Notes: a model not told the origin generated them from the letters alone. Shown: positions 17,247 through 26,005, counted from the stretch's first letter. The stretch: DNA of 64,000 nucleotides from Aurantiacibacter xanthus (GCF_003584015.1 NZ_QXFM01000020.1:16950-80949); one strand, 5' to 3'. Numbers and translations are program-made.

Positions 17247-18307
17247 TGCTGCCCCTGCGCTGTTGTGGTGCCATTGGCCTTCAACGCGCCGTCATCCAGC
17301 GCGGCGAGATCGGCCGCGATGCGTGTGGTGAGATCGTCTTCCAGCAGACGCGCAGCCACGGCTACGGCATTGGCCACGCCCTGCGCGTTCGCGCTGCCGT
17401 GCGATTTCACGATCACGCCGTTAAGCCCGAGGAAGACGCCGCCATTGTGGTTGTTGGGATCGAGATGGTGGCGCAGCAGCTCGGTGGCCGGGCGCGAGAT
17501 CAGGAAGCCGATCTTCGAGCGAATCGACGAGCGGAACGCCGTCTTCAGCAGATCGGTCACGAAGCGGGCCGAGCCCTCGATCGCCTTCAGGGCGATGTTG
17601 CCCGAGAAACCGTCGGTCACCACCACATCGACATCGCCGCGGTTGATCTTGTCGGCCTCGACATAGCCTTCGAAGCGCATGGCAAGGCCCGTAGCTTCAC
17701 GCAGGAAGTGACTGGCATCCTGCAGCTTTTCGGTGCCCTTGGTGTCTTCGGTGCCGATGTTCAGCAACCGCACGCGCGGCGCATCGTTGGCACAGACAAT
17801 GCGGGAATAGGCGGCACCCATCACCGCGAACTGGACGAGATTGCGCGCATCGCACTCGGTGTTGGCACCGAGGTCGAGCATGATCACGTCGTGCTCTTCA
17901 AGCGTAGGCATGAGGGCCGCGAGTGCCGGCCGGTCGATGCCGGGCATGGTGCGCAGGGCAAGCTTGCTCATCGCCATCAGCGCGCCGGTGTTCCCGCCGC
18001 TGACAGCTGCGCCGCACTTGCCGTCCTTCACCGCCTGAATCGCCAGCCCCATCGACGTGGTCTTGGCCCGGCGGAGCGCACGGCTGGGCTTTTCATCGCC
18101 AGCGACGACATCCTCGCAATGGAGGATTTCGGACGCTTCCCGCATGTTGGGGTGCGCCTCAAGAGCCTTGCTGATGCGGGCTTCATCGCCGACCAGCAAG
18201 AACTTGAACTGCTCATGACGGCGACGCGCAAGCGCCGCGCCTGAGACCATCACGCGCACGCCCTCGTCCCCGCCCATCGCATCAATCGCGATACGCGGAA
18301 GACTCAT
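17243..18307 (-). CDS. plsX: Phosphate acyltransferase PlsX
   Basis: Peripheral membrane enzyme that converts acyl-ACP to acyl-phosphate, the donor for PlsY in phospholipid synthesis. It is 354 residues, normal for PlsX. It opens with [11 protein letters not shown] and carries [10 protein letters not shown] near residue 103, both diagnostic. It sits between rpmF and fabH, the classical arrangement linking ribosome and membrane synthesis. The gap to rpmF is only 30 bases. Confidence 0.97.
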   Translation of the reverse strand: MSLPRIAIDAMGGDEGVRVMVSGAALARRRHEQFKFLLVGDEARISKALEAHPNMREASEILHCEDVVAGDEKPSRALRRAKTTSMGLAIQAVKDGKCGAAVSGGNTGALMAMSKLALRTMPGIDRPALAALMPTLEEHDVIMLDLGANTECDARNLVQFAVMGAAYSRIVCANDAPRVRLLNIGTEDTKGTEKLQDASHFLREATGLAMRFEGYVEADKINRGDVDVVVTDGFSGNIALKAIEGSARFVTDLLKTAFRSSIRSKIGFLISRPATELLRHHLDPNNHNGGVFLGLNGVIVKSHGSANAQGVANAVAVAARLLEDDLTTRIAADLAALDDGALKANGTTTAQGQQ

Positions 18308-18337
18308 GCCGAAAACCCCTGTTACTCGTGGGTGGCT

Positions 18338-18517
18338 TTACAGCCCGACCGAAACGATCTCGCGACCGTTGTAGAAGCCGCAGTGCGGGCAAAGGTTGTG
18401 CGGGCGCTTGAGCTCGCCACAGTTGTTGCACTCGTGGAAGGCCTCGACCTTCAGCGAATCATGAGCGCGCCGATTGCCACGGCGATGCGGCGAAACTTTT
18501 CTCTTAGGGACAGCCAT
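18338..18517 (-). CDS. rpmF: 50S ribosomal protein L32
   Basis: A 59-residue protein of the large ribosomal subunit. It begins [14 protein letters not shown], the universal L32 N-terminus, and has two zinc-ribbon pairs, C-N-N-C and C-P-H-C. It is the first gene of the rpmF-plsX-fabH-ihfA-merR block. Its promoter should lie in the 190 bases up to the divergent MAPEG gene; I see no unmistakable -35/-10 pair there. Confidence 0.97.
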   Translation of the reverse strand: MAVPKRKVSPHRRGNRRAHDSLKVEAFHECNNCGELKRPHNLCPHCGFYNGREIVSVGL

Positions 18518-18707
18518 GGCGGCACCTGTTCCTTAAATCATCAATAATGTTGCCAGCGCACTAGGCCAAGCATTCATCCCACGCAAGCGTGAGAGAAATG
18601 AAGATGCCTGGCAGTGCGGCGAAGGCGCGCGCTATACCGGTTTCTGGCGATGTTGCAAGCACGGCTTGCGCGGATTATTGCCAGCTCACCTCGGGGGATT
18701 CACAAGA

Positions 18708-19103
18708 ATGGCACAACTGCACGTCTCGCTCGCTGCAATCGGTCTGGCCGTCCTTATCAACATGTGGCTCGCGTCGCGCTGCATCCGGCTGCGTCTCTCA
18801 GATGCGGTCCTTCACGGCGATGGCGGCAATCCCCTGCTGATGAGGCGGATGCGCGCGCAGGCGAATTTCGTGGAATATACGCCACTTGCACTGCTCCTCG
18901 TGCTTGGACTTGAGCTTTCAGGCCATGGCGGATGGCCTCTTGCCCTTGCCGCCGCCGTCTTCCTGCTGGCGCGGATAAGTCACGCGCTGGGAATGGATTC
19001 GGAGGTCGCCAACCCCTTGCGCCAGGCAGGAATGGCGCTGACCTTCCTGCCGCTGCTGGGACTGGCGATCGCTGCGCTGCTGGCCGCCTTCGGGCTTATC
19101 TGA
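18708..19103 (+). CDS. MAPEG-family membrane protein
   Basis: Four-helix membrane protein of 131 residues in the MAPEG group (membrane-associated proteins in eicosanoid and glutathione metabolism). The family pattern R-A-Q-A-N-F-V-E-Y-T-P near residue 49 contains the conserved Arg, Asn, Glu and Tyr of the glutathione site. Bacterial members are mostly uncharacterised glutathione transferase-like proteins. I chose ATG 18708, since upstream in-frame starts add a Cys- and Arg-rich tail. Its 3' end overlaps the convergent MBL-hydrolase gene by eight bases. Confidence 0.87.
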   Translation: MAQLHVSLAAIGLAVLINMWLASRCIRLRLSDAVLHGDGGNPLLMRRMRAQANFVEYTPLALLLVLGLELSGHGGWPLALAAAVFLLARISHALGMDSEVANPLRQAGMALTFLPLLGLAIAALLAAFGLI

Positions 19104-19755
19104 TCGCCGCGTCGCCCACATAAGGGTTGCTCTGGCGTTCGGCCCCGAAGGTCGAGTGCGGGCCGTGGCCGGGCACGAAGGTGACATTGTCGCCCAAGGG
19201 CCACAGCTTGCCGGTAATCGCATCGAGCAGGTCCTGATGGTTGCCCATCGGAAAATCGGTGCGCCCGATCGAGCCCGCAAACAGCACATCACCGACAAAG
19301 GCGAAGCTGGTGTCGCGGTGGAAAAACACTACATGGCCGGGAGTGTGGCCGGGGCAGTGAATCACCTCGAAGGTGATCTCGCCCACGCTGACCGTGTCAC
19401 CATCCTTCAACCAGCGGGTCGGCTCGAACACACGGGTTTCCATGCCGAAGCGCGGGCCATCCTCGTCGAGCCGCGCAATCCAGAACCGGTCGGCCTCGTG
19501 CGGGCCTTCGATGGGCAGGCCCAGTTCCTCGGCCAGCATTCCGGCCTGACCGCAATGATCGGCATGGCCATGGGTAATCAGGATTTTTTCCAGCGTGACG
19601 CCGGCGCGGGCAACCGCGTCCTTCAGCTTGTCGAGATCGCCGCCGGGATCGATCAGCGCGCCCTTCATGGTCTGCGAACACCAGACCAGCGAACAGTTCT
19701 GCTCGAACGGGGTAACGGGAACGATGGCGGCGCGTAGCGGGGCTTCCTTGGTCAT
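19096..19755 (-). CDS. MBL-fold metallo-hydrolase, glyoxalase II-like
   Basis: Metallo-beta-lactamase-fold hydrolase of 219 residues. The dinuclear metal motif T-H-G-H-A-D-H lies at 61-67, with further ligands in C-P-G-H-T-P-G-H near 140 and the bridging Asp in F-V-G-D-V-L-F near 160. The nearest well-known relatives are YcbL/GloB-type hydroxyacylglutathione hydrolases, so thioester hydrolysis is likely but the substrate is unproven. ATG 19755 gives M-T-K-E-A-P-L-R; upstream starts add an unlikely Arg-rich stretch. Confidence 0.88.
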   Translation of the reverse strand: MTKEAPLRAAIVPVTPFEQNCSLVWCSQTMKGALIDPGGDLDKLKDAVARAGVTLEKILITHGHADHCGQAGMLAEELGLPIEGPHEADRFWIARLDEDGPRFGMETRVFEPTRWLKDGDTVSVGEITFEVIHCPGHTPGHVVFFHRDTSFAFVGDVLFAGSIGRTDFPMGNHQDLLDAITGKLWPLGDNVTFVPGHGPHSTFGAERQSNPYVGDAAIR

Positions 19756-19798
19756 GCCCCCGATGTGCGGCCTCGGCGGGCCATAGGCAAGCCCCGCG

Positions 19799-20425
19799 CT
19801 AGACGCGCCCGCTCTTCCACACCACGCGGCCAATGATCGCGAAGTCCTCGGCATCGACCGAGATCGGCGGATAGGCGAGGTTCTGCGACAACAGCGAGAA
19901 CCGCCCCCCGCCCTGGCTCGCCACGCGCTTCACCAGCAGCGTATCGTCGAGACGCACCACATAAATGCCGTCGCGGAACGGCTGATCGCGCATGTCGACC
20001 AGCACCTCGTCACCCTCACGCAGCAGCGGCTCCATCGAATCGCCGATGACCCGGATCGCAGACAGCTTTGCCCCCTCCAGTCCGTTTTCGGCCAGCCAAC
20101 GGCGGCTGAAGTGAAACGCATCGAACGACTCCTCGGTGTGGTGGAGAGCCCCGGGGCCTGCAGAAGCATCGATATTGAGACGCGAAAGCTCGACCCAGTC
20201 CCCCACCCGCTGCGATACCAGCTCCGATGGAGCGCCAAGTTCGGATTCGGCTATGCCGAGGAACTGGGCCAGCTTGCGCCGGTCTTCCTCTTCGAGCTTT
20301 CGCGGCGAGCCCTTTGTAATGTATTGCTGGAGATAAGTGGGATTACGCCCTAACATGCGCGAGAGCGCAGCCAGACTCGATCCCCGCTCTCGGGCAACTT
20401 CGGCAAGTCGTCTTCTGGCTTCCAT
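19799..20425 (-). CDS. S24-family (LexA/CI-like) transcriptional regulator with helix-turn-helix
   Basis: Predicted repressor of 208 residues. The N-terminal 60 residues form a helix-turn-helix region, and the C-terminal domain is a LexA/UmuD-type peptidase with Ser130 in I-G-D-S-M-E-P and Lys166 in L-L-V-K-R-V. An A-G pair at 89-90 (D-A-S-A-G-P-G) sits where a self-cleavage site would be expected, so RecA-stimulated autocleavage is possible but unproven. It is not a typical LexA: the HTH is of the phage CI/XRE sort. It is divergent from two small genes, and a LexA-type box lies in the shared spacer. Confidence 0.85.
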   Translation of the reverse strand: MEARRRLAEVARERGSSLAALSRMLGRNPTYLQQYITKGSPRKLEEEDRRKLAQFLGIAESELGAPSELVSQRVGDWVELSRLNIDASAGPGALHHTEESFDAFHFSRRWLAENGLEGAKLSAIRVIGDSMEPLLREGDEVLVDMRDQPFRDGIYVVRLDDTLLVKRVASQGGGRFSLLSQNLAYPPISVDAEDFAIIGRVVWKSGRV

Positions 20426-20538
20426 TATCGTTTTCCTGCGATCATTCGAAAATCCTTCCTACACGAAGTATTTTTCCTAGACAAGAGCCGAATTTTCCGT
20501 ATCGTTGGCGGCACCGAATCGCGATCGGGTCAATGCTG

Positions 20539-20553
20539 GAACAAAACAAGAAC
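20539..20553. promoter_or_regulatory. LexA-type box, GAAC-N7-GAAC
   Basis: GAAC at 20539-20542 and GAAC at 20550-20553 are separated by exactly seven bases. On the other strand this is GTTC-N7-GTTC, the LexA box established in alphaproteobacteria. It lies in the 146-base AT-rich spacer between the S24 regulator and the small gene at 20572, just upstream of that gene's AAGGGA ribosome site. SOS control of the small genes, and perhaps of the regulator, is an inference. Confidence 0.6.
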
Positions 20554-20571
20554 TGAAAAGGGAATCAGGCT

Positions 20572-20772
20572 GTGCTCATCCGCAAGATCGAGATCTTCCT
20601 GCGCCGCTATCGCATGGCGCCCACCACCTTTGGCCGCCTCGCAGCGCAAGACCCGCGCTTCGTGCTCGACCTGCGCAACGGACGCCGCCCTCGCGCCGAA
20701 ACCGAAGGGCGCGTGGAACATTTCATGAACATGTACGTACCAGCTGCGCCGGGAGTGTTTTGTCATGCATGA
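20572..20772 (+). CDS. Small conserved-looking protein, function unknown
   Basis: A 66-residue basic protein starting at GTG, with AAGGGA seven bases upstream. The sequence has the pattern F-L-R-R-Y-R-M-A-P-T-T-F-G-R-L-A near the start and D-P-R-F-V-L-D-L-R-N-G-R-R-P-R. I recognise this as a type of small protein common in sphingomonads, where the helix pattern suggests a minimal helix-turn-helix, but no function is assigned. It follows a LexA-type box and overlaps the next gene by eight bases, so the two are probably one SOS-linked unit. Confidence 0.72.
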   Translation: MLIRKIEIFLRRYRMAPTTFGRLAAQDPRFVLDLRNGRRPRAETEGRVEHFMNMYVPAAPGVFCHA

Positions 20773-21118
20773 TGCCGCCGTCGCGCACCGCCCTGCCCGC
20801 TCCCGCCGCACCGGCACCTCGGGCAAATTGCTTGCGGCGCTCGCAGACCTCGCCTGTAGCAAGGCCCGCGTTACGCATCATCAGGAGGCCAGCTGGGCCA
20901 GCATCACCTTTGCCGGCACCCGCCACCGGGTGACGCTCGAATTCCGCGGCGACGAGGCCATCGAGGCAGGCGAGTGCTTCATCGCGTTCCTGCCCGAGCA
21001 CGAGTTCGCCATCCCCGGCCAGCTCGTGGCCGACGCGGCGGTGGTCGAAGTCGACCATTGCCTCGACCCGGCGGTGCTGACCGTCACCTGCGAATTGCTG
21101 CTGTTGGAAGAAAGCTGA
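20765..21118 (+). CDS. Hypothetical protein, 117 residues
   Basis: I do not recognise a domain. The first 25 residues are basic and probably disordered; the rest is a compact, mildly acidic sequence with many beta-type stretches (S-I-T-F-A-G, V-T-L-E-F-R-G, L-T-V-T-C-E-L-L-L-L). There is no signal peptide or membrane helix. It starts at ATG 20765 inside the end of the preceding small gene, suggesting translational coupling and shared control by the upstream LexA-type box. Confidence 0.7.
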   Translation: MHDAAVAHRPARSRRTGTSGKLLAALADLACSKARVTHHQEASWASITFAGTRHRVTLEFRGDEAIEAGECFIAFLPEHEFAIPGQLVADAAVVEVDHCLDPAVLTVTCELLLLEES

Positions 21119-21191
21119 CCTTCCCCAGCGCAAGGGGGCAGCGCGGCTGCGGACAAGGCCTCCGTCCGCAGCCCCACTGCCCCCGCTTTCT

Positions 21192-22628
21192 CTAGACGCG
21201 CCGGATCACGAGGTTCCTGATTTCGGTCATATCTTCCATCGCGAAGCGGATACCTTCACGGCCCAGCCCTGAATCCTTCACCCCGCCATAGGGCATGTTG
21301 TCGACCCGGTAGCTGGACACATCGTTCACCACCACGCCGCCGACCTCAAGGATGTCCCAGGCATCGAGCACCTGCTGGAAGTTGTTGGTAAAGATGCCCG
21401 CCTGCAAGCCGAACCGGCTGTCGTTCACCTGATCGAGCGCCTCGTAGAAGTCGGTGAACTTCGAGAGGTTGGCGAGCGGGCCGAACGCCTCTTCCTTGCT
21501 CGCATCGCAGTCATGCGGCACGCCTTCGAGCAGGGTCGCCTCCAGCATGTTACCGTTCGAGAGCCCGCCGCCGCACAGCAGCTTGGCCCCGGCCTTCACC
21601 GCATCGTCGATCCAGCCCTTGAGGCGCTGGGCCTCCTTGTCCGAGATCATCGGGCCGATGAAGGTATCGCGGTCTTTCGGGTCACCCGCCACCAGCGACC
21701 GGGTCTTCTCGACCAGCATTGCCTTGAACGTATCGTAGATGTCTTCGTGGATGATGATCCGCTGCACGCCGATGCAGCTCTGCCCGCTCTGGTAGAAGGC
21801 GCCGAAAATGATGCGTTCAAGCGCGTGATCGAGGTCGGCGTCCTTGTCGACCACCACCGCTGCATTGCCGCCCAGTTCGAGCACCACCGGCTTCTTGCCC
21901 GCCTTCGCCTTCAGCGCCCAGCCCACCTCGGGCGAGCCGGTGAACGAGAGGAACTTGAGCCGCTCGTCGGTGGTGAAGAGGTCGGCCCCGTCGCGGCTGG
22001 CGGGCAGGATCGAGAAGGCGCCCTCGGGCAGAATGTCGCATTCGGCCAGAACCTCGCCCATGATGATCGCGCCGAGCGGGGTCATCGAAGCGGGCTTCAT
22101 CACAAAGGGACAACCGACCGCGATGGCGGGCGCGATCTTGTGCGCGGCGAGGTTGAGCGGGAAGTTGAACGGGCTGATGAACGAGCACGGCCCGATCGGC
22201 ACCCGCTTCCATATCCCCATATAGCCCTTGGCCCGCGCCGAAATGTCGAGCGGCTGGACCTCGCCATAGTTGCGGGTGGCCTCCTCCGCCGCGATCTTGA
22301 AGGTGTCGATCAGCCGGGTGACCTCGCCCTCGGCATCCTTGATCGGCTTGCCCGCCTCCACGCACAGCGCATAGGCCAGCTCGTCGAACCGCTCGCGGAA
22401 ACGGCTGACGCAGTGTTCGAGCACGCCCTGCTTCTCGAAGCTCGCCAGCTTCGCCATGGCCGGAGCCGCCCTGGCCGCCCCGGCAATCGCCTGCTCGATG
22501 ATATCGGGCGTGGCGAGCGCGGTGCGGAAGGCAAGCTCGCCGGTGAACTTGTCGGTTACGGCAAGGTCGGTGTTGGGCTGGGCGGCCTTGTTGTTGAGGT
22601 AAAGCGGATAGGTATCTTTGAGCTGCAT
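21192..22628 (-). CDS. NAD(P)-dependent aldehyde dehydrogenase
   Basis: Cytoplasmic ALDH-superfamily enzyme of 478 residues oxidising an aldehyde to its acid. The general base Glu251 is in V-L-E-L-G-G-N and the nucleophile Cys285 in S-G-Q-S-C-I-G. The overall pattern (W-K-R-V-P-I-G-P, P-F-N-F-P-L-N-L) is close to the glyceraldehyde-3-phosphate/lactaldehyde dehydrogenase branch. Physiological substrate cannot be fixed from sequence. It runs in the same direction as the downstream side of the 2-hydroxyacid dehydrogenase, 71 bases apart, so co-transcription is possible. Confidence 0.9.
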   Translation of the reverse strand: MQLKDTYPLYLNNKAAQPNTDLAVTDKFTGELAFRTALATPDIIEQAIAGAARAAPAMAKLASFEKQGVLEHCVSRFRERFDELAYALCVEAGKPIKDAEGEVTRLIDTFKIAAEEATRNYGEVQPLDISARAKGYMGIWKRVPIGPCSFISPFNFPLNLAAHKIAPAIAVGCPFVMKPASMTPLGAIIMGEVLAECDILPEGAFSILPASRDGADLFTTDERLKFLSFTGSPEVGWALKAKAGKKPVVLELGGNAAVVVDKDADLDHALERIIFGAFYQSGQSCIGVQRIIIHEDIYDTFKAMLVEKTRSLVAGDPKDRDTFIGPMISDKEAQRLKGWIDDAVKAGAKLLCGGGLSNGNMLEATLLEGVPHDCDASKEEAFGPLANLSKFTDFYEALDQVNDSRFGLQAGIFTNNFQQVLDAWDILEVGGVVVNDVSSYRVDNMPYGGVKDSGLGREGIRFAMEDMTEIRNLVIRRV

Positions 22629-22699
22629 TCGGTCATCCCCGCAGTTGCATGGCTTCCGGTCACTTGCCGGGTCACGCTATGCCAACGCAGGGGGGACCG

Positions 22700-23638
22700 C
22701 TAGTATCCGAGCGCGAGGTCGACCTCGGCGGTGAGCGGCGCGCCATCCTTCCAGGCACGGCAATTGGCGAGGAAGCGCTGCGCGGTCGCTTCGCGGATCT
22801 GCGGCGTGGGCAAGCCCGCCTTGTGCATGGTGATGCGGATGTTCGGGCAATCCCACAGAAAATGGTCGGAGGGCAGTGGCTCGGGATCGGTGAGGTCGAG
22901 GATCGCCCCGCCCAAACGCCCGCCATGCAGCGCCTCGGCCAGCGCGCGCTGGTCGATAATGTCGGCGCGGGCATAGTTCACCAGCACTGCCTCGCGCTTC
23001 ATCGCGGCGAGTTCGGCAGCGCCGATCATTCCGGCGGTCTCGGGCGTGCCCGGCATGGCGAGCACCACCCAGTCGAAGTCGCCGAGGCGGTCGCGCCATT
23101 CGTCCGGCCCCAGCGCACCATCGCGCGCCGAGCGCCGCATCGGCGTGACTTCGACCTGCAAGCCTTCGAGAATGCGCCCGATGGTGCTGCCGATTTCGCC
23201 GTAGCCCATGATCAGCGCACGGCTGCCCTTCAGCTCGCGCATGGCGCTGGGCCAGGCGGCCCACTCCTTGCGATCGTGCGCGCGGATCAGGTCGGCATAG
23301 CCGCGCGCCTCGGCGAGCATCGTCATCACCGCGAATTCGGCCACGGCATTGGCATTGAGGCCCGAGCCATTGGTGAGCCGCACCCCGCGCGCCGCCAATG
23401 CATCAAGCGGCATCCAGTCGACCCCGGCGAACTGGCTGTTCAGCCATTTGAGCTTTTCGGCCCGCTCCAGCGCCACCAGTGCATCGGTCTTGTCGAACAT
23501 GTCGAACCAGCCGATCTCGGCCTCGGACGCGAGGGCGATCAGTTCCTCGCCGTTCTCCCAGAAGCGCGGCTCGATCCAGTCCGGCAGATGCGGCGCGATC
23601 AGCTTGCGGTAAACCTCTGGAAGAACTGCGATTGTCAT
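22700..23638 (-). CDS. D-2-hydroxyacid dehydrogenase, NAD-binding
   Basis: Oxidoreductase of 312 residues interconverting 2-oxo acids and D-2-hydroxy acids. The NAD-binding glycine motif G-Y-G-E-I-G lies at 145-150 after a substrate domain; N-Y-A-R-A-D near 222 supplies the catalytic Arg, and D-P-E-P-L-P leads to the C-terminal part, as in GhrA/SerA-like enzymes. Specificity is unknown. I chose ATG 23638, preceded by GAGAGGGG five bases upstream, over a start at 23653. Its upstream side is filled by a palindromic element. Confidence 0.87.
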   Translation of the reverse strand: MTIAVLPEVYRKLIAPHLPDWIEPRFWENGEELIALASEAEIGWFDMFDKTDALVALERAEKLKWLNSQFAGVDWMPLDALAARGVRLTNGSGLNANAVAEFAVMTMLAEARGYADLIRAHDRKEWAAWPSAMRELKGSRALIMGYGEIGSTIGRILEGLQVEVTPMRRSARDGALGPDEWRDRLGDFDWVVLAMPGTPETAGMIGAAELAAMKREAVLVNYARADIIDQRALAEALHGGRLGGAILDLTDPEPLPSDHFLWDCPNIRITMHKAGLPTPQIREATAQRFLANCRAWKDGAPLTAEVDLALGY

Positions 23639-23657
23639 TTTTCCCCTCTCCAATTTC

Positions 23658-23771
23658 CGTCATTGCAACACCGGCCCTGAGCCGGGGGAAGCAATCCAAC
23701 TTCCGATGACTAGCTTGGTCGACAATCTCCGCGATGGATTGCCACGTCGCCTTTGGCTCCTCGCAATGACG
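23658..23771. repeat. 114-bp palindromic element with nested hairpins
   Basis: Outer arms CGTCATTGC (23658-23666) and GCAATGACG (23763-23771) are perfect inverts. Inner arms GCAATCCA (23691-23698) and TGGATTGC (23735-23742) pair as well. Between outer and inner left arms lies CCGGC-CCTGA-GCCGG at 23671-23685, a hairpin whose loop is the reverse complement of TCAGG, the loop found beside the GIY-YIG genes. It fills the whole gap between the 2-hydroxyacid dehydrogenase start and the cysS stop. Confidence 0.82.
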
Positions 23772-23773
23772 AG

Positions 23774-25264
23774 CTAAGAGCCAAGCTTCCACTCCCAGCC
23801 CAGCGGATCGCCGTCCATCACCTCGACCCCTTGCGCGATCAGTTCGTCGCGCAGCGCGTCCGAGGTGGCAAAGTCCTTGTCCGCGCGCGCAGCCTTGCGG
23901 CGGGCGAGCATGTCTTCGATGTCCGCCGCCGTGATCGTGGCTACCTGCGGTCTGATACGCAGCTCGGCGCGGGTGAGGGTCAGCAGGTCGAGCCCCAGCA
24001 CCGCATCCATCGCCGCGATCACCTGCGCCTTGTGCACCGGATCGAGCTTCTTTTGCGCCAGCACCTCTTCGAGCACGGTCAGCGCCTGCGGGGTGTTGAG
24101 ATCGTCCTCCACCGCGCTTTCGAACCGGCCGAGGAACGGGACGAAGGTTCCGCCCACTGCGCCGCGCGCTTCGGCAAAGGTCCAGCCGCCTTGCGGAGCC
24201 TCGGGCAGTGCATCGAGCTTGGCCTTCAGCACCTCGACCGCGATCAGCATCCGCTTCAGACGGGTGAGCGCAGCCTCCAGCCCCTCCCACGAGAACTCCA
24301 GCTCGCTGCGGTAGTGCGCCTGCAGGCACATCATCCGGTAGGCGAGCGGGTGAAAACCCTTGTCGATCAGCAGTTGCAGCCGCAGGAACTCGCCCGAGGA
24401 CTTGCTCATCTTGCCGCTGCGCTCGACGAGGAAGTTGTTGTGCATCCACACGCGCGCGCCGCTGTTGGCGGGCTCGGCCAGCGAGCCGCAGCCGCAGAAG
24501 GCCTGATTCTGCGCGATCTCGTTGGGATGGTGGATCTCGCGGTGGTCGATGCCGCCGGTGTGAATGTCGAACGGGAAGCCCAATAGCTTGCCGCTCATCA
24601 CCGAGCATTCGAGATGCCAGCCCGGAGCGCCCCGGCCCCACGGCGAATCCCACTCCATCTGGCGCGTCTCGCCCGGCGGGGTCTTGCGCCAGATCGCGAA
24701 GTCGGCGGCGTTGCGCTTGCCTTGCACCGCCTCGATCCGGCCCTCGCCCTCTTCGGTGACAGCGCGGGCAAGGCGGCCATAGTCGGCCACGGTCGAAACG
24801 TCGAAATAGAGCCCGCTGTCCAGCTCGTAGCAATGGTCAGCGGCGATGCTCTTGGCGAAGTCGAGCATGTCGTCGATGTAATCGGTCGCCACCGACCAGT
24901 GCGCTGGCGCGCGGATGTTGAGCGCCTTCACATCGGCCCAATAGGCCTCAGTATAGTGCCGCGCGATATCCCAGATCGACTGCGCCCGTTGCGCCGCCAT
25001 CTTCTCCATCTTGTCCTCGCCCGCATCGGCATCGTCGGTGAGGTGGCCCACATCGGTGATGTTGATTACGTGCGTGAGCTTGAGCCCGCGCGCGCTCAGG
25101 GTGCGGCCCAGAATGTCGGCGAAGACATAGGCGCGCATGTTGCCGATGTGCGGGTAGTTATAGACGGTCGGGCCGCAGGTATAGACCCGCGCCTCGCCCT
25201 CGTGGACGGGAGAAAACGGCTCGAGTTGCCGGGTGAGCGAATTGAACAGGACCAGCTGCGTCAT
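23774..25264 (-). CDS. cysS: Cysteine--tRNA ligase
   Basis: Class I synthetase charging tRNA-Cys; cytoplasmic and essential. It is 496 residues. The zinc-binding Cys30 and the HIGH motif appear together in Y-T-C-G-P-T-V-Y-N-Y-P-H-I-G-N, and the KMSKS loop is S-G-K-M-S-K-S-S-G near residue 287. The zinc ligands in W-H-L-E-C-S are present. The ATG at 25264 gives the standard N-terminus M-T-Q-L-V-L-F-N-S. The 219-base gap upstream contains one hairpin and no gene. Confidence 0.97.
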   Translation of the reverse strand: MTQLVLFNSLTRQLEPFSPVHEGEARVYTCGPTVYNYPHIGNMRAYVFADILGRTLSARGLKLTHVINITDVGHLTDDADAGEDKMEKMAAQRAQSIWDIARHYTEAYWADVKALNIRAPAHWSVATDYIDDMLDFAKSIAADHCYELDSGLYFDVSTVADYGRLARAVTEEGEGRIEAVQGKRNAADFAIWRKTPPGETRQMEWDSPWGRGAPGWHLECSVMSGKLLGFPFDIHTGGIDHREIHHPNEIAQNQAFCGCGSLAEPANSGARVWMHNNFLVERSGKMSKSSGEFLRLQLLIDKGFHPLAYRMMCLQAHYRSELEFSWEGLEAALTRLKRMLIAVEVLKAKLDALPEAPQGGWTFAEARGAVGGTFVPFLGRFESAVEDDLNTPQALTVLEEVLAQKKLDPVHKAQVIAAMDAVLGLDLLTLTRAELRIRPQVATITAADIEDMLARRKAARADKDFATSDALRDELIAQGVEVMDGDPLGWEWKLGS

Positions 25265-25438
25265 ATGCCGCGCCTGATGCGCGAAGCGTGGCGACTAATC
25301 AATGGCTGGCTTGCCACTGGCCTGTCAGCCCCCCTCGTCAGATTTCTTCACTTTGGCCGGGAGCCTTTTCGCGCGATCAGGAGTTAACCCGATGCGACCC
25401 TGAGGGGCTGGCTCCCAATGCGCCAGTTTCTCGCCTTG

Positions 25439-25464
25439 GCCCCGCCGCTTTCGGGTGGCGGGGC
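25439..25464. terminator. GC-rich hairpin after the DUF2939 gene
   Basis: GCCCCGCC at 25439-25446 pairs perfectly with GGCGGGGC at 25457-25464 around a ten-base loop. It lies 20 bases beyond the stop of the minus-strand DUF2939 gene and could end its transcript. There is no T-run on either side, so efficiency is doubtful. Confidence 0.5.
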
Positions 25465-25483
25465 TCTTTCGCGGCTTTCGCCC

Positions 25484-25975
25484 TTAAAGCTCCATCGCCA
25501 CCACCTGCCAGCCGAGCCCGCGCCGTTCGAACACCAGCACCGGGCCGGGCGTGCCGCTGTCAGCGTAGGTGCTCACGCCGCGAAAGCGGGTCAGGCCCTC
25601 ATGCTCGACGCTCCAGCTCAGCTCGCGGCCGCGCATTTCGGGCGGCAGCAAGGGGCTGGCCACCGCGCCGGTGGTGATGATGGCGACCATGCCCTCGGGC
25701 GTGATCATCGCCTCCAGCGCCGTATCGCCCACCGCGCCGAGGATCGCCCCGCCGATGCCATCGACCAGCCCGTTGCCGGTGGGGCGGATCGAGCGATCGA
25801 GCTGCGCGCGCGTGTTCTCGCGCAGTGCGGGAAAGTCGATCGCCGCCTCCAGCTCGGCGGTGTTGCGGGCCTCTGCCGCATCGGCGACGTTCTTCATCGC
25901 CAGCCATGGGGAGACGAAATACCAGGCGGGAAAGGCCAGCACCAGCAAGGCCACGAACAGGACAATCTTGCGCAT
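25484..25975 (-). CDS. DUF2939 domain protein, membrane anchored
   Basis: A 163-residue protein with an N-terminal hydrophobic segment (residues 4-25) that is a signal anchor or signal peptide, followed by a periplasmic-type domain matching the DUF2939 pattern (S-P-W-L-A-M-K-N-V-A-D-A, D-F-P-A-L-R-E-N). No function is established for this family. It lies 30 bases after cobT on the same strand, so it may be the last gene of that unit, ending at the hairpin downstream. Confidence 0.78.
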   Translation of the reverse strand: MRKIVLFVALLVLAFPAWYFVSPWLAMKNVADAAEARNTAELEAAIDFPALRENTRAQLDRSIRPTGNGLVDGIGGAILGAVGDTALEAMITPEGMVAIITTGAVASPLLPPEMRGRELSWSVEHEGLTRFRGVSTYADSGTPGPVLVFERRGLGWQVVAMEL

Positions 25976-26005
25976 CGTAAGTCTGCCTTTCGCAGGGCTG
26001 AGCCG

